From NCBI GenBank assembly GCA_020186115.1, contig WSYJ01000052.1, positions 496,001-560,000 of the forward strand: a stretch of 64,000 bases of DNA, read 5' to 3'. The DNA is from Histomonas meleagridis (lineage: Eukaryota > Parabasalia > Tritrichomonadida > Dientamoebidae). Made by a program: the position numbers and the translations under genes. Positions 10,970 to 20,857 of this stretch are shown in pieces (within the stretch, counting starts at the first letter, position 1; each line of letters starts with the position of its first letter). Below the pieces are notes generated by a model, which worked only from the letters and a program-made list of their open reading frames with translations, was not told where the DNA came from and ran no database searches.

Positions 10970-11269
10970 ACTGCAATTCAAATTGCACAAGAAAAAGGTT
11001 ACACAGAAATAGTAAATTTACTTCGTGAAAAAAGTATAAACGAAAATTTTCAATCAAAATCTTCTTTTGTAAGCATCAAATCTTCATTTTCAATACGAAA
11101 TGGAAATGAAGCGTATATTGCTAATAATCAAAATCAACTTGAAGATCAAATTTTCGCAGTAAATACTAAAAAGAAAATTACAAAAAGTGTTGATGTAAAC
11201 ACTCAAACATATGAAAACAAACATATTCGTAAAGCAAAATATAAATACATAAAAACAATAATATTATAA
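10970..11269 (+). CDS. terminal ankyrin repeat plus C-terminal tail of protein A
   Basis: The last block opens with the same T-A-x-x-x-A ankyrin pattern (TAIQIAQEKGYTEIVNLLRE) and continues without a stop for 99 codons through a serine-rich stretch and a basic C-terminus, ending in TAA at 11267-11269 inside TATAAA. The overlap of stop and TAAA matches the trichomonad polyadenylation signal. It has no ATG of its own at the start, so it makes sense only as the final exon of the gene beginning near 7 kb. An intact tail after ten cassettes argues that the whole 7-11.3 kb stretch is, or was until recently, one gene. Confidence 0.6.
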   Translation, partial: TAIQIAQEKGYTEIVNLLREKSINENFQSKSSFVSIKSSFSIRNGNEAYIANNQNQLEDQIFAVNTKKKITKSVDVNTQTYENKHIRKAKYKYIKTIIL

Positions 11270-11909
11270 AGTGAATTATAAGAAAAACTTCAACAAATAA
11301 TTATAGCAACAATAGTAAGATTTGATAAATTTTCACACAATTTAAACGATAATTCTCCAATCATTTGAGAATACCGCCACTGATAATAAACGGTCGTTTC
11401 AAAAACTTAAAATTCATTTTTCTTTTTTATTTCAAAAAAATATTTAAATTTTAGTGAATATTTTAAATTTATCTATATGATGATAGTAATATATTTTAAT
11501 GGTACTGAATAATTTCCAAGAAATCATTCTGAGTATCACATATTGGAGATCCAATTTCACATACAAAAAATAAAATTTAAAACAGATTTTTAAGTTCACA
11601 CTCGCTTAAAATCAACAAAGAATAAAATAATTTTTGATCAAGAGGAATCTATTGGCTGTTTTTGAAATATGGAATCATTGTGATTACTTTTGATATAAGC
11701 AAAATTTAAAAAATCTGTCTTGACAAAATTTTTAAAATTAGATAAATTTTGGATACAAGTATATAATTTTGAAAAATATATCATATTCATTTCATGAATT
11801 AATTTCCAAAATTTGAGAGCTTCCATCTTTAATTGAATAGTTTCTAACTTGGATTTTAACTGGATTTTGTTTAAAAGGAACAGTATATGCAGAATTAAAT
11901 TATTTTGCA
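11270..11909. other. AT-rich interval before the second ankyrin gene
   Basis: No complete gene. Immediately before 11910 the plus strand is open back to a TAG at 11838 and encodes residues that lead into the next gene, suggesting that its 5' end is eroded. Nothing else is recognised. A minus-strand open frame at 11638-11826 has no recognisable feature. Confidence 0.4.
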
Positions 11910-13316
11910 GTGAAACTGATTGAATTGGGTTTTATTGATTCACAAAAATTTAAATTTCAGAATAATCCATATTTTATACATTACATGTCAATAAAAGAAA
12001 TTAATTTTTTGAGTAAATCAATAAATTTTACGAATCATTTTCATAGTAATTATGTGTTTAGGATTGACACAAAAGTGGCATTTCATATGGAATTTCAAGC
12101 AAAAAGCCAAATTCATGGGAACGAATGGGAAACATTACAATATATTAAGAATTTAATATTCAATTTAAACAAAGAAAATATCATTCAATCTTCAAAATTA
12201 ATTATAAGTAAATTTGATAATATTTATCCATTATCTTTTAATTTAATTATTGTTAGGATTACATATGCAATTGTTATCATGCGAATGAAAGATATTGATT
12301 TATATTTGAATTTTCTTAAAGAAATAAAAAAACTAGAAATGAACATTCATCAAGAAATTGATATTTTTGATATATATGGACATTTTCTTGTTAGTAAAAG
12401 TACACAAGAATCATATTATCTTCTTTCCAAAATGATTGAAGATAATTTACTTGATAAAAAAATCATTAAAAATATAAAACACTCGATTGCTTCTCAAGGA
12501 TATTTTGTGCAATACATGCCAAATGAAACAATTAAAGAATTAGGGGATGATAAATTTACTGAATATATTCAAAAAAATTATGAAGAACTTTCAAATAATG
12601 ATTGGGAATTACATAAGAAATTAATTGAAGAAGGAGTTAATCCAAATGAAATTGCGAAAATAATTCGAAATGATGAAATCGAAAAACTTCAAGTAATATC
12701 ATCACAACAAAATTTTGATTTTAATCAAACAATTGAACCATCACTTTATGAAAGATGTTCATTTATTAATCATTCTAATGTTACATTAATTGATTATGCA
12801 GCATTTTTTGGATCAATTGAATGTTTTAAATATTTATTTATGAACAATGCAAATGTAGAAAACACAGGTAAATATGCAGTTGCAGGTGGAAATCAAGAAA
12901 TTATTCATTTATGCGAACAGAATCATTCATCATTTGAAGGTGCATATGAAACAGCAATTATGTTTCATCGAAATGATATTTTTAAATATATTTATGAAAA
13001 TGAGATTATCGGAATTGATAATTTAGAAGAATTAGGGAAAAAATGTATTACATATCATAATTATGAACTATTATCATATTTACAAGAAAATGATATGAAA
13101 ATTAATGACAATATTATTAATGAAGCCGCACAAACAGGAAATTTATTACTTACCAAATATTTTCTTAAATTCTATCAAATCCCAAAAAATATTTTAGTTT
13201 TTTCAACAATATCTGGAAATATTGAACTTGTTAAAACCATTTTAGAAAAAGAAGGAATTGATGTTAATACTAAAAATATTTATTTGTTTTATTCGAAATT
13301 TGAATTAATAATTTAA
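11910..13316 (+). CDS. DUF3447/ankyrin protein B, first coding block of a split gene
   Basis: Homologous to protein A over most of its length: NNDWELHKKLIEEGVNPNEI, then the shared DYAAFFGSIECFKYL and GKYAVAGGNQEIIHLCEQNH blocks, then ankyrin repeats ending in LVKTILEKEGIDVNTKNIY before running into a spacer. The codon at 11910 is GTG; in-frame ATGs are at 11985 and 12087, the latter the more natural start by comparison with protein A. The ~60 residues before 12087 resemble the middle of the same domain family, so two DUF3447 fragments may have been fused. Five ankyrin cassettes follow at exactly 170-bp spacing. Proteins A and B are diverged paralogues in tandem. Confidence 0.7.
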   Translation: MKLIELGFIDSQKFKFQNNPYFIHYMSIKEINFLSKSINFTNHFHSNYVFRIDTKVAFHMEFQAKSQIHGNEWETLQYIKNLIFNLNKENIIQSSKLIISKFDNIYPLSFNLIIVRITYAIVIMRMKDIDLYLNFLKEIKKLEMNIHQEIDIFDIYGHFLVSKSTQESYYLLSKMIEDNLLDKKIIKNIKHSIASQGYFVQYMPNETIKELGDDKFTEYIQKNYEELSNNDWELHKKLIEEGVNPNEIAKIIRNDEIEKLQVISSQQNFDFNQTIEPSLYERCSFINHSNVTLIDYAAFFGSIECFKYLFMNNANVENTGKYAVAGGNQEIIHLCEQNHSSFEGAYETAIMFHRNDIFKYIYENEIIGIDNLEELGKKCITYHNYELLSYLQENDMKINDNIINEAAQTGNLLLTKYFLKFYQIPKNILVFSTISGNIELVKTILEKEGIDVNTKNIYLFYSKFELII

Positions 13317-13357
13317 TATTTCAAAATAATAATTGGAAATTATTTAAATTATTTAAT

Positions 13358-14133
13358 ACAGCACTTCTATTAGCATCTGGAAATGGTTATGCAGAAATAG
13401 TTAAATTACTTCTTGAACAAGAAGGAATTGATATTAATGCTAAAAATTTTTATTTGTTTTATTTAATATTTATTTGAATAATTTTATATTTCAAAGTAAT
13501 ATTTGGAAATTATTTGAAATATTTTGGTCTGCACTTATTTGGGCATATCTAAAAGGATACATTGAAATCGTTAAATTACTTCTTGAACAAGAAGGAATTG
13601 ATGTTAATACTCAAAATATTTTTTTGTTTCATTTAATGTTTATTTTAATAATTTTATATTTCAAAGTAATATTTGGAAATTATTTAAATTATTTCAAACA
13701 GCACTTATGATTGCATCTGGAATTGGTCATACTGAAATCGTTAAATTCCTTCTTGAACATAAAGGAATTGATGTTAATAGTAAAAATATTTATTTGTTTT
13801 ATTTAGAATTTATTTTAATAATTTTTTATTTCAAAATGTTGTTTGGAAATTATTTAAATTTTTTAGAACAGCACTTATTAATGCATCTGAAAATGGTTAT
13901 ACAGAAATAGTTAAATTACTTCTTGAACATGAAGGAATTGATGTTAATGCGAAAGATATTTATTTATATTATTTAGAATTTTTTTTAACAATTTCATATT
14001 TCAAAATAATATTTGGAAATTATTCAAATTATTTAGAACAGCACTTGTGTATGCATCTGAAAATGGTCATACAAAAATAGTTAAATTAATTACTCAAAAA
14101 GAAAGGAATAAAAGTAATACAAAAAATATTTAT
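13358..14133 (+). repeat. five diverged ankyrin cassettes at exact 170-bp period (downstream part of protein B gene)
   Basis: Cassettes begin at 13358, 13528, 13698, 13868 and 14038, each 170 bp apart. The first four are intact 96-nt ankyrin blocks despite clear divergence from each other (for example TALLLASGNGYAEIVK, SALIWAYLKGYIEIVK, TALMIASGIGHTEIVK, TALINASENGYTEIVK). The fifth is open but its last third is eroded. Spacers are ~74 nt, share the core TATTTGGAAATTATTTAAATTATTT-like sequence and hold in-frame stops. Retention of frame in diverged cassettes suggests selection on the coding blocks. No terminal tail block is found after the fifth cassette. Confidence 0.65.
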
Positions 14134-14139
14134 TAGTTT

Positions 14140-15283
14140 TACTTGAAATATATTTTTACTATTTCTAATTTCAAAATAATATTTAATTCCCAATCTCTCA
14201 TTTCTTCTAAATATATATCTTTCTAATCAATTTCTGATTGTGAAAAAGAATTTAAAAGAAAAATAACTTTGTTTGATATAGTTTTAATAATTACGTGGAC
14301 TGATATTTGTTGATATAAAATGAAAACGCATAATCCAAATACACTGTTAGTTATTCTAAAAGAATTAAGTGGAAAGCTGTGTATTGCTGTGGAGCAAAGT
14401 GAAGTTGTTTTGGGCATTACTTGGATATTTTTATAGATTGATGTCGTTCCCAATACATAGCCCAGTAATTACAACTACAAACATCGATATTAATATTTCA
14501 GTCGATTATATCCCTGATGAAAGTAGTGAATTCTTTGAAATTTTGAGTTTTACACATTATAATTATGTTTTTGTAATTTACAAAATATTTTGTAATTTGT
14601 AACTGCTTTTTTGATATAAAACATATAATCTCTTAATTGGTATATTAATTAGGGAATTTTCTTACTTCAAAACATTGAATATGTTATTCAACTTGTGAAT
14701 ACTTTTTTGACTTTCAAAAAGAACACTTCCAGTATAAGACACTAAATTTACAAAGGAAAATCATAAACTTATTAGATGAATATTAAATAAAACATTTGCA
14801 ATTTCAATCTAATTGACTCCATTTTCAATTAATTTTTTATGAAGTTCCCAATCATTCGATTTCTGTAGATTGAGAATTATTAATTTTTTTGTTTATTTGA
14901 TAATGTCACTCGCAAAAAGAAAAAATAAAAAGTGACTTTTAAAAGTTTTCATAATTTCTTTGATTTGCCAAAAAAAAATAGTTGTTTACATATGTTTTTT
15001 GATTTTTTCTACATATAATACAGAAAATATGGAATTGATATGTTTCATAATATCTTTAGATCAATATAACTTTGTTAGGACATTTTAAAAAAAGGATAAT
15101 TTACTTGTTTTTTAAATTTGATAGATCTTTATTTTGTTTTATGATTTTTTTCATGAAATGTTTGTTCATCTTGATCGGCTTTTTTTATTCAGAACTTTAT
15201 ATCATTCCTTCAAAGCTAGCTTTTTGTGTTAGCCTATGAAAACCGATCAAATTTGATTATGTTTTATTCATTTTGATAATTTT
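14140..15283. other. intergenic, mostly featureless AT-rich DNA
   Basis: Apart from the DUF3447 relic at 14785-14858, I see no gene. Short open frames at 14223-14453 (minus) and 14369-14602 (plus) overlap each other and show no family features. Confidence 0.4.
14785..14858 (-). pseudogene. DUF3447 signature relic
   Basis: The minus strand encodes NDWELHKKLIENGVN, then a stop, then IEIAN: the same signature as in proteins A and B (NDWELHKKxxxEGxNPNxIA). The surrounding frame is lost. It is a scrap of another member of the ankyrin family, in opposite orientation to gene B. Confidence 0.6.
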
Positions 15284-15336
15284 AAATTGATAGCGATTGA
15301 TAATTTTATTCTTAACGTTCGAAATATAAAAAGTCA

Positions 15337-16557
15337 ATGGAAAAACTTTGTAATTATGAATTTTTAGGGTGTTTAACACAAGGCGAGAATTATCGAATTA
15401 TGAAAGCAACACATAAACCTACAGGGATCATCGTAATTGTCAAAATTTATCCCAAAAATTTAGACGAAGTTCATCAACTTCGAGAAAAAATCGAGAATGA
15501 AGTTAATATTACACGTAATCTTCACCATCCTTTTATTAATCGATTATTTGATTATTTTCAAGATGAACAAAATTTTTACTTAGTTCATGAGTTTTTAGAG
15601 AACGGGGAGTTAACGAATTTTATCATTAATAATGAAAAATTAACCGAAGAAACGTCATTATTATATTTTTCACAGTTAGTTTCATCAGTTAAATATTTAC
15701 GAGACCAAGGTTTAGTTCATTGTGACATTTGTTCTAAGAATGTTCATATTGATCATTATTTTCATATTCGATTAACAGGGTTTAGTTTAAGTCAACATTT
15801 AAATGATAAATCTACTTTACATGATTCATATAGTCATATTGGATATCTTTCACCAGAAGTTCTTAATGGAGAACCATTTTCTACAATGAGTGATATCTGG
15901 AGTTTAGGTGTTTTATTATATTTAATGTGTTCAGGGACATTACCATTTCGTGGTAATAATGCAGGTCTTTTAGTATTTTCAATCATCAATACAGAACCAG
16001 AATATCCAGAATATTTTTCATATGAACTTTGTGATCTTTTAACACAAATATTTAAGAAATCACCTATTGAACGTATTACACTTGAAAAGATTGTTCAGCA
16101 TCCATGGTTTACGCAAGTTCATTATCCATTTATTAATGGTAATTCATTTGAAATTGATCAAGAAATTATCCAAAAATTTCCTAAATATTCATTAGATCCG
16201 AATAAAATCTCATTTTTACATGGTAATGAATTTATTAATAATGAAACTGTATCATATTATTTACTTTCACGTGAAAAAGAAGTTATTCAAATATCAGAAA
16301 ATTATCGCCAAACTCTTATTACGACATATTCCGATACTACGAGTAATAATAGTAATTTAGATAGTAATAATGGACATTCTAATAGTAGTAGTATTACACA
16401 TATGATTTTATCTAAACGTCAACAAAAGTCACAGCCACTTGCAGCATCATTTATGCAACACAAAATGCGCCACGAACATTCTATCGTTGCGAGAGCAGAT
16501 AAACGACGTGGAAACGGTCGCCGCCCTATCAAAAAGATAAGCAAAGCGGTTATATGA
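15337..16557 (+). CDS. CAMK-like protein pseudokinase
   Basis: A 406-residue protein with a kinase domain at about 5-255 and a Ser/Asn-rich, basic tail. The ATP-binding Lys is present (IVIVKIYPKN). The catalytic loop reads HCDICSKN in place of HRDLKPEN: Asp and Asn are kept, the catalytic-loop Lys is not. The Mg-binding DFG reads GFS (LTGFSLS), so the metal-binding Asp is absent. SPE replaces APE; the DIWSLGVLLY helix F and a typical C-lobe are intact. This pattern points to a pseudokinase or atypical kinase. CAMK-like kinases, many degenerate, are abundant in trichomonads. It converges on the FOP-like gene with 64 bp between stops. The ATG lies just after TAAAAAGTCA. The second copy at 21285-22508 is frameshifted. 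Confidence 0.8.
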   Translation: MEKLCNYEFLGCLTQGENYRIMKATHKPTGIIVIVKIYPKNLDEVHQLREKIENEVNITRNLHHPFINRLFDYFQDEQNFYLVHEFLENGELTNFIINNEKLTEETSLLYFSQLVSSVKYLRDQGLVHCDICSKNVHIDHYFHIRLTGFSLSQHLNDKSTLHDSYSHIGYLSPEVLNGEPFSTMSDIWSLGVLLYLMCSGTLPFRGNNAGLLVFSIINTEPEYPEYFSYELCDLLTQIFKKSPIERITLEKIVQHPWFTQVHYPFINGNSFEIDQEIIQKFPKYSLDPNKISFLHGNEFINNETVSYYLLSREKEVIQISENYRQTLITTYSDTTSNNSNLDSNNGHSNSSSITHMILSKRQQKSQPLAASFMQHKMRHEHSIVARADKRRGNGRRPIKKISKAVI

Positions 16558-16621
16558 GGCACCTCAAAAATGTGTGAAAAATAAATATTTACTTTGAAAT
16601 AAATATATCTTATTATAATTA

Positions 16622-16985
16622 TTATTCCTTATCAATGACTTGAACTAGAACTGGTAAATCTTTGGATAATTGAAGTTTCTCATGATCAATATGAACTAAA
16701 TTACTTGAAACTTCAAAACAAAAGCATTTCATTCGTTTTATCTAAATGACAATATTTAAATAATTCTTGACAAAGACTAATATAAAAAATATCTTCTTCA
16801 TTAAAACTTTTCTTTAAAATTGTATTTTCTGTTGGACGAATTTGACCTTTTTGAACAAGTTCTTCAGCTTTTTTCATCGATAATACTTTAAGTTCTGCAC
16901 GTATTTGTGAGAGATATTCAAATTCTTCAAGGCGATTTGTTATTACTTCCATTAAATTTGCTTCTTGTTGTTGGATTTCGCTCAT
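16622..16985 (-). pseudogene. FOP/FOR20-like (LisH/TOF-type) gene, left-arm copy with one frameshift
   Basis: Counterpart of the intact gene at 20858-21220. It is identical in layout but carries one extra T in the run inside GAAATGCTTTTG (near 16724-16730), so the protein ends after about 88 residues with LLF instead of continuing with CFEVSSNLVH. All else is open. A one-base homopolymer change could be a real mutation or a sequencing or assembly error. Confidence 0.8.
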
Positions 16986-17041
16986 ATCTTCGGTTTGTTT
17001 TGGGGTGTCCCATGAATTTGTCTTACTTTGTTCACATTTTG

Positions 17042-17448
17042 CTTTATTTCAAGTTTATTTATTCTCATATTTTAGCATCTAAATTTAAAAAATTTTGAAT
17101 CAAATAATTTTTCTTTTTACTTATATTCTTAAATTTACTTGTTACTTTCGTTTGAGCTCAAAGATTTAATACTTGAAAAGCAAATTCAATAGCAAATGTA
17201 AATTGGTTGCGAACTCCGATATTTTTAAATATCCCTTGAACAAAATCATGAAACTATTACCAATTTCTTGTGATTAGTTGAATGTATTGTTTGGGCATTA
17301 ATATTCATAAAATATAAATAATCTGCTTCAACACTAGCTAACTTTGGATGATCAAAATTAGATTGTCAAATTACGATATTTTATCATTATAGACAAAATT
17401 ATCAAAAATTTTAATGATCATTGTTTATTGAAACCTTGCTTTATTTTC
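17042..17448. other. intergenic between the left arm and the surface-protein gene
   Basis: About 400 bp of AT-rich sequence; no gene, RNA or repeat recognised. Confidence 0.4.
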
Positions 17449-20400
17449 TTAATTTTTCCTCATGCAAACCGCAAGAACTCCGATTATTATGATTACTGCT
17501 AAGAATGCAATAATAATTCCTACGATCAAGCCTGCATTTGATTTTTGTCCAGCTGGACTTGGTTGTGGGTTATCTGGGAATTGTACTCCAAGGCAAGTAA
17601 TAAGTTTTTTATCTTGGTTTGAGAATATTACGTTACATGAACCATATAAGCTTGAAGCATTGAGTTCTTTGTGATTTGAGTTGAAAGTCATTGTTTGATT
17701 ATATTTGTTACATGTATCCAATGTAAATTTGTCATTTGGTGCGCAGTAAATGATTTGAGTTGTTCCGATGATATCATTTGAAATTTTTGATTCGTTTTCA
17801 TATTTTACCAAAATTTGTTTTGGCTTTGTCATTAATTCGGTTGTATAAATCTTCGGGAATTCACCTGTTGAATAATCAAATTCGATCATTTTATCAGTAA
17901 GATCAATTGAATCGGATATAAAAATCGATTTATTTTTCAGTGACATTTGGTTATTAACTACTAAAGTACCTTTAATTGATGTTGCTGAATTAACATTTAT
18001 GGTATCGACAATTGTCTTTTGAACTTTTTTACTTTCTTCAACAATTGAAGTTGTGAATGATGATTTACCTACGAAATCAATTTGAGTAAATTTCATGACA
18101 CCATTAACTTCATAATTTGTATCTTGAGTTACAGTTAATGGATTCTTGAGAGTAATTTCTGTTGCTCCTTTCAATCCGATTAAAACATTACCTTTCCCAT
18201 TTAATACCAAATTGACATTACTTGTTAAATCTTTTAATTCTATGTCACCTAAGTTATTAATTATTAAGCCATTCTTATAGTCTGTTAATTTATCCCAATT
18301 ACCAGCAAATGTTATGACGAGTTTGTTAATACTTTTAGATGATTCTAATAAAAATCCATTAAATTGTTTAACGGATGCATCAAGAGTTAAAGTAAGTGCG
18401 TCACCAGAGTCTAATTGGTTTTCAAGAGTTCCAGTTAATTTATCATTAGTAATAACTAAATTACCAATTTCTGTTTGAGCATCTTTAAATGTAATATCTT
18501 CTTTATTTTCTGATATTATTCTTAAGTTATTATATTTAGCTTTACTTAAGTCTTGGAATGCTTTAGGATCAAGAATCACTTTATTATTTTCGAATTTGAT
18601 ATTATTTTCAATTTTATCATTGAATGTAACCTTTGTTAATTGGATATTAGGGATTTTAATTATGATATCTTCTTTATCTTTAATATCTTTGAATTTGATA
18701 GATAATGTACAATCAGAAATCTGAATCTTATTGATATGTTGATCATCTAATTGATTAATATCAATATTAACATTAGCATTAGATGATGAATTAATATAAA
18801 CTTCCGAATTTAAGTTTTCGAGTTCAGATAATTTAATAGCATCATCAAGTTTATCATTAATTTCTAAATATATTTTCTTAGTTCCTTTATCAACTTTTGA
18901 TTTAATATCACACATTTCTTTGTTTTCGATCTTAACATAACCATCAGAACACTTTTGGCCAACGCAATATTTTTCAGGTATTATCTCGGGAAGACTTTTC
19001 AGAGACATTTGAACACATTTCTTATTATCAACTTGATTAATAGTAAACTGAGTAATATTTTCGAATAAGCCCAAGAAATCCATAGAATTTGTATAATCGA
19101 AAGTGTATTTCCAAGAATCATTTGGAATATCTTTTTCGGAACATATTAAAGATATTTTTGTATTTAAAGCTTTCTTTAATTCTTCAAAATTAAATGTTTG
19201 CTTAGGAGTTGGGAACATTAAGTTAATTTTTAAATTATATTTGTTATTTCCATCAAATGGAATAGGAGCTTTATAATTAATCAAATTATTTGTAATTTTA
19301 CCATATTCATCAACATTCATATGAATTCCTAATTGGCCTCCAGGAAGTAAATTAAATTCATCGAAATTTGATTCTTCGATTTTATCGAATAATTCATTCA
19401 AAATTTTGATTTTAATATTATCTGTTTTTTCGATTTTCTCAGTATATAATTTCAAGTATAGATTTAATGGATTATTAGAATTTAATTTCGAACTTTTATC
19501 AATATTCTTTATTTGATTTACAGAAAATATTACATCCTTTAAATTTGAATTTATCGAATCTTTATCAGTATTTAATGAAATATCACTTGTGATACTAACA
19601 TTATCAGAGGTAGCTATGATATTTAGTGGATCTTTTCCTTTGTTTGTAATTGATGCAGGAATGTCTAATCCGCCAATTGATATTTCAGACTTAGTATTTT
19701 GAATAATTCTAAATAATGGCCCGCCCAAAATTTCAAGATTTCCTTCGTATGATAATGACTTTTGCCAATTGCATTTTTCGGGGAATATAACTTTTCCTCC
19801 ATCAAGTTCGAAAGTGTAGTTAAATAAGTTATAAATATTTAATGAATTCTCTGGAATTATTGTTACCTTATTTTTGATTCCTTTAAAGTCTACGTCAACT
19901 GATGCTACATCTTTCTTGATTATAATCTTCTTTTTGATTTCATTAAGGACAATATCAAATTCAAAATTATTTACATGAACTTCTAAATCATCTTTAATGT
20001 TGTTATATATTTGAACAATGCTTTTAACTGAATTTTGAGATAATATATTAATAGTTAAATCCTTTGTTAGAGTTTTATCTACGTTAACTAAATCGAAATT
20101 AATTGCTTCAATTTTATTGAAAGCGATAAGAGAATTTGCATCGCTGATTAAATTGTTAATAGAAACATCAACTCCATCTGGTTTTATAACTGTATTTTCT
20201 AGATGGAGACCATATCTCTTAATTGTTTTACTAGCAACATTAACTGTTATATCCTTTGTTAATAATGTGTTTTGATTCTTATCTTCACTTGGGAAATCAA
20301 GTGTAATTAATGCTTCAACTTTATCTTCTCCAGAGATTCCATAAATTTCAAGGTTATGTGTTAATTTAGTGCCATCAAGTTTTACTGAACTTGCATCACC

Positions 20401-20562
20401 GTATACATATAATTTACAGTCATCGGTAATGTCTTCTTGTTTGAAATTTTTGATTTCAATGAATTTCATTCCTTGTATTTTTTTACATTGGTCTTCTTTG
20501 GTTCCAATACATATCGTTTGTTCTTCAATGCTTAAATATATTAATGTAATATAAATAAACAT
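17449..20562 (-). CDS. large type I membrane (surface) protein of unknown function
   Basis: A 1037-residue protein. It opens with a hydrophobic signal peptide (MFIYITLIYLSI) and ends with a single membrane helix (AGLIVGIIIAFLAVIIIIGVLAVCM) and a tail of only three or so charged residues, so nearly all of it is outside the cell or in a vesicle lumen. The ectodomain is rich in Asn, Lys, Ile and Asp with alternating hydrophobic residues, suggesting beta-strand-rich or beta-helix repeats; a few Cys pairs are scattered (near residues 20, 560 and 970). No leucine-rich BspA pattern or protease motif was seen. The start is the ATG at 20560-20562, preceded by an initiator-like TCATTTG. The gene occupies the loop between the two arms of the inverted duplication. 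I do not recognise the family. Confidence 0.75.
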   Translation of the reverse strand: MFIYITLIYLSIEEQTICIGTKEDQCKKIQGMKFIEIKNFKQEDITDDCKLYVYGDASSVKLDGTKLTHNLEIYGISGEDKVEALITLDFPSEDKNQNTLLTKDITVNVASKTIKRYGLHLENTVIKPDGVDVSINNLISDANSLIAFNKIEAINFDLVNVDKTLTKDLTINILSQNSVKSIVQIYNNIKDDLEVHVNNFEFDIVLNEIKKKIIIKKDVASVDVDFKGIKNKVTIIPENSLNIYNLFNYTFELDGGKVIFPEKCNWQKSLSYEGNLEILGGPLFRIIQNTKSEISIGGLDIPASITNKGKDPLNIIATSDNVSITSDISLNTDKDSINSNLKDVIFSVNQIKNIDKSSKLNSNNPLNLYLKLYTEKIEKTDNIKIKILNELFDKIEESNFDEFNLLPGGQLGIHMNVDEYGKITNNLINYKAPIPFDGNNKYNLKINLMFPTPKQTFNFEELKKALNTKISLICSEKDIPNDSWKYTFDYTNSMDFLGLFENITQFTINQVDNKKCVQMSLKSLPEIIPEKYCVGQKCSDGYVKIENKEMCDIKSKVDKGTKKIYLEINDKLDDAIKLSELENLNSEVYINSSSNANVNIDINQLDDQHINKIQISDCTLSIKFKDIKDKEDIIIKIPNIQLTKVTFNDKIENNIKFENNKVILDPKAFQDLSKAKYNNLRIISENKEDITFKDAQTEIGNLVITNDKLTGTLENQLDSGDALTLTLDASVKQFNGFLLESSKSINKLVITFAGNWDKLTDYKNGLIINNLGDIELKDLTSNVNLVLNGKGNVLIGLKGATEITLKNPLTVTQDTNYEVNGVMKFTQIDFVGKSSFTTSIVEESKKVQKTIVDTINVNSATSIKGTLVVNNQMSLKNKSIFISDSIDLTDKMIEFDYSTGEFPKIYTTELMTKPKQILVKYENESKISNDIIGTTQIIYCAPNDKFTLDTCNKYNQTMTFNSNHKELNASSLYGSCNVIFSNQDKKLITCLGVQFPDNPQPSPAGQKSNAGLIVGIIIAFLAVIIIIGVLAVCMRKN

Positions 20563-20857
20563 TTCCAAATTACAAATGAGATGACCAAATATTTTTCATT
20601 ATAAAAACATTAAATATAAAAAAAACTTAATTCAAATCCAATTTTTGGGGTTTTCAACTGAAGTTAAAATTTTTTAGCGATTTATATAAAACATAAAACA
20701 ATAAGGTTATAGTTTAAGATTTTTAAGAACTTTAAAATTTGGATCGAAATAATTATTTACAACCATTAGAAGTTGCGAAGTTTTCAAAGAATAAATTACA
20801 TCAAAATGTGAACAAAGTAAGACAAATTCATGGGACACCCCAAAACAAACCGAAGAT

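Larger units (their letters stand above)
15284..17041. repeat. left arm of a ~1.76-kb inverted duplication
   Basis: This stretch recurs in reverse complement at 20802-22564. The match begins near AAATTGAxAGCGATTGATAA and ends at the run TTTGTTCACATTTTG. It holds a kinase-like gene (intact here) and a FOP/FOR20-like gene (frameshifted here). By eye the arms are nearly identical, differing by rare substitutions and single-base homopolymer indels, so the duplication is recent, or one arm is an assembly artefact. Confidence 0.9.

Noticed and set aside
11638-11826. Minus-strand 62-codon frame
   Set aside because: No recognisable sequence, no promoter, lies in the eroded 5' region of gene B.
14223-14602. 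Two small overlapping frames on opposite strands
   Set aside because: No family pattern, no initiator, and location in eroded DNA beyond gene B.
17449-20562. BspA-like leucine-rich surface antigen
   Set aside because: No regular LRR pattern could be found in the ectodomain; only the signal peptide and C-terminal anchor are shared with that group.
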